From positions 22,848 through 86,847 of the forward strand of contig JBBELK010001003.1 of assembly GCA_037783545.1 (NCBI GenBank): a stretch of DNA of 64,000 nucleotides, read 5' to 3'. Of this stretch, positions 62,101 through 64,000 are shown piece by piece (the stretch's first letter is position 1; the number at the start of each line of letters is the position of its first letter). The notes beneath the pieces were generated by a model. It was not told the origin of the DNA. It was given only the letters and a program-made list of their open reading frames with translations, and did no database searches. The translations under genes and the position numbers were made by a program. The DNA comes from Henricia sp. BOLD:AAB3569 (Eukaryota > Echinodermata > Asteroidea > Spinulosida > Echinasteridae).

Positions 62101-64000
62101 TGCATGCTCCAAAGACTCTATATTGCGCACTTGTCCTACAAAATTGACAGACTTTCGCCGGGAAATGGCAGAGAAATTTCAGAGTTTAGAAAAAAAAGGG
62201 GTTGGCCGCTTCCTGGATGCTCCCGCAACCTGTGGCTGTCTGTACACACCTCTTTGGTGTACTCCTGACTCGTGCGCATGCTCAGTCCTTCGGACTGTCG
62301 TTGACACGGCCCAGTTTGTGACGGGATTTTGGTCAAAGTGTGGTCCAAACGTCGGCAAATTTGGAGGTCGAAAAATGTTCCGACGAACTTCAAATTTTGC
62401 ATGCTCCAAAGACTCTATATTGCGCACTTGTCCTAAAAAATTGACAGACTTTCGCCGGGAAATGGCAGAGAAATTTCAGAGTTTAGAAAAAAAGGGGTTG
62501 GCGCTTCCTGGATGCTCCCGCAACCTGTGGCTGTCTGTACACACCTCCTTTGGTGTACTCCTGACTCGTGCGCATGCTCAGTCCTTCGGACTGTCGTTGA
62601 CACGGCCCAGTTTGGGACGGGATTTTGGTCAAAGTGTGGTCCAAACGTCGGCAAATTTGGAGGTCGAAAAATGTTCCGACGAACTTCAAATTTTGCATGC
62701 TCCAAAGACTCTATATTGCGCACTTGTCCTAAAAAATTGACAGACTTTCGCGGGAAATGGCAGAGAAATTTCAGAGTTTAGAAAAAAAAGGGGTTGGCGC
62801 TTCCTGGATGCTCCCGCAACCTGTGGCTGTCTGTACACACCTCCTTTGGTGTACTCCTGACTCGTGCGCATGCTCAGTCCTTCGGACTGTCGTTGACACG
62901 GCCCAGTTTGGGACGGGATTTTGGTCAAAGTGTGGTCCAAACGTCGGCAAATTTGGAGGTCGAAAAATGTTCCGACGAACTTCAAATTTTGCATGCTCCA
63001 AAGACTCTATATTGCGCACTTGTCCTAAAAAATTGACAGACTTTCGCCGGGAAAAGGCAGAGAAATTTCAGAGTTTAGAAAAAAAGGGGTTGGCGCTTCC
63101 TGGATGCTCCCGCAACCTGTGGCTGTCTGTACACAGCTCTTTGGTGTACTCCTGACTCGTGCGCATGCTCAGTCCTTCGGACTGTCGTTGACACGGCCCA
63201 GTTTGGGACGGGATTTTGGTCAAAGTGTGGTCCAAACGTCGGCAAATTTGGAGGTCGAAAAATGTTCCGACGAACTTCAAATTGTGCATGCTCCAAAGAC
63301 TCTATATTGCGCACTTAGTCCTAAAAAATTGACAGACTTTCGCCGGGAAATGGCAGAGAAATTTCAGAGTTTAGAAAAAAAAGGGGTTGGCGCTTCCTGG
63401 ATGCTCCCGCAACCTGTGGCTGTCTGTACACACCTCTTTGGTGTACTCCTGACTCGTGCGCATGCTCATTCCTTCGGACTGTCGTTGACACGGCCCAGTT
63501 TGGGACGGGATTTTGGTCAAAGTGTGGTCCAAACGTCGGCAAATTTGGAGGTCGAAAAATGTTCCGACGAACTTCAAATTTTGCATGCTCCAAAGACTCT
63601 ATATTGCGCACTTGTCCTAAAAAATTGACAGACTTTCGCCGGGAAATGGCAGAGAAATTTCAGAGTTTAGAAGAAAAAAAAGGGGTTGGCGCTTCCTGGA
63701 TGCTCCCGCAACCTGTGGCTGTCTGTACACACCTCTTTGGTGTACTCCTGACTCGTGCGCATGCTCAGTCCTTCGGACTGTCGTTGACACGGCCCAGTTT
63801 GTGACGGGATTTTGGTCAAAGTGTGGTCCAAACGTCGGCAAATTTGGAGGTCGAAAAATGTTCCGACGAACTTCAAATTTTGCATGCTCCAAAGACTCTA
63901 TATTGCGCACTTGTCCTAAAAAATTGACAGACTTTCGCCGGGAAATGGCAGAGAAATTTCAGAGTTTAGAAAAAAAAGGGGTTGGCGCTTCCTGGATGCT

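Larger units (their letters stand above)
23962..64000. repeat. 296-bp satellite array, right arm
   Basis: The same satellite continues after the SINE in the same phase and orientation, and runs off the right end in mid-monomer. From 24 to about 36 kb it is as variable as the left arm. From about 37 kb it becomes very uniform: the GGTTGCTCC variant common on the left was last seen near 35.3 kb. Single-base indels appear at about 38.47, 40.05, 42.40, 42.68, 61.57, 62.2, 62.55, 62.75, 62.84, 63.32 and 63.67 kb. I see no gene or other element in this arm. Confidence 0.98.

Noticed and set aside
1-64000. CRISPR array or other prokaryotic repeat locus
   Set aside because: The units are 296-bp direct tandem copies without short repeats separated by unique spacers, and no associated genes exist. 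The SINE marks the DNA as eukaryotic.
1-64000. Ribosomal DNA, 5S or histone-type tandem gene cluster
   Set aside because: The monomer contains no rRNA, 5S internal control region or histone coding sequence that I can recognise, and it is too short for rDNA or histone units.

Overview
The whole window is one tandem satellite array. A monomer of 296 bp is repeated head to tail about 215 times, always on the same strand, and the array runs off both ends. The window holds a single piece of non-satellite DNA: a 288-bp tRNA-derived SINE at 23674-23961 with a perfect 12-bp target-site duplication. I find no gene I can support. The many open frames of 60-330 codons on both strands are by-products of a monomer with few stop codons, repeated in all frames.

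Organism. The SINE (internal Pol III boxes A and B, a GTGGGTTTT...CCTCCCAC central block, a CAA-repeat tail) and long homogenised satellite DNA point to a eukaryote, most probably an invertebrate animal. The central block resembles that of widespread invertebrate SINE superfamilies such as MetaSINE, but this is from memory and not confirmed. I do not recognise the satellite and cannot name a species. A centromeric, pericentromeric or other heterochromatic location is plausible but is inference.

Layout. (1) 1 to about 36-37 kb: a heterogeneous domain. Monomers differ by recurring substitutions, by poly-A/poly-G length (typically A7-9 then G4-6) and by small internal deletions giving monomers of 260-282 bp. 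Rare variants recur at fixed offsets and reveal nested duplications: a five-monomer block (5.08-8.0 kb, offset 1481), a seven-monomer offset (about 15.1-18.3 kb, 2071), a dimer (22.3-23.4 kb, 592), a deletion-marked five-monomer block (24.4-27.0 kb, 1445), and long-range copies 10.3 and 14.7 kb apart. (2) 23.67-23.96 kb: the SINE. (3) About 37 to 42.7 kb: nearly uniform monomers with a few single-base indels. (4) 42716-61073: exactly 62 monomers in 18,358 bp that look identical apart from one extra A in six of them. (5) 61.3-64 kb: uniform monomers again with scattered single-base indels.

Each monomer has three short dyad symmetries within about 145 bp, a hallmark shared with many centromeric satellites, but no CENP-B box that I can see. 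The value of the window is as a record of satellite turnover: slippage between short direct repeats, segmental duplication, recent homogenisation and one retroposon insertion. I found no undescribed enzymatic or defence system.
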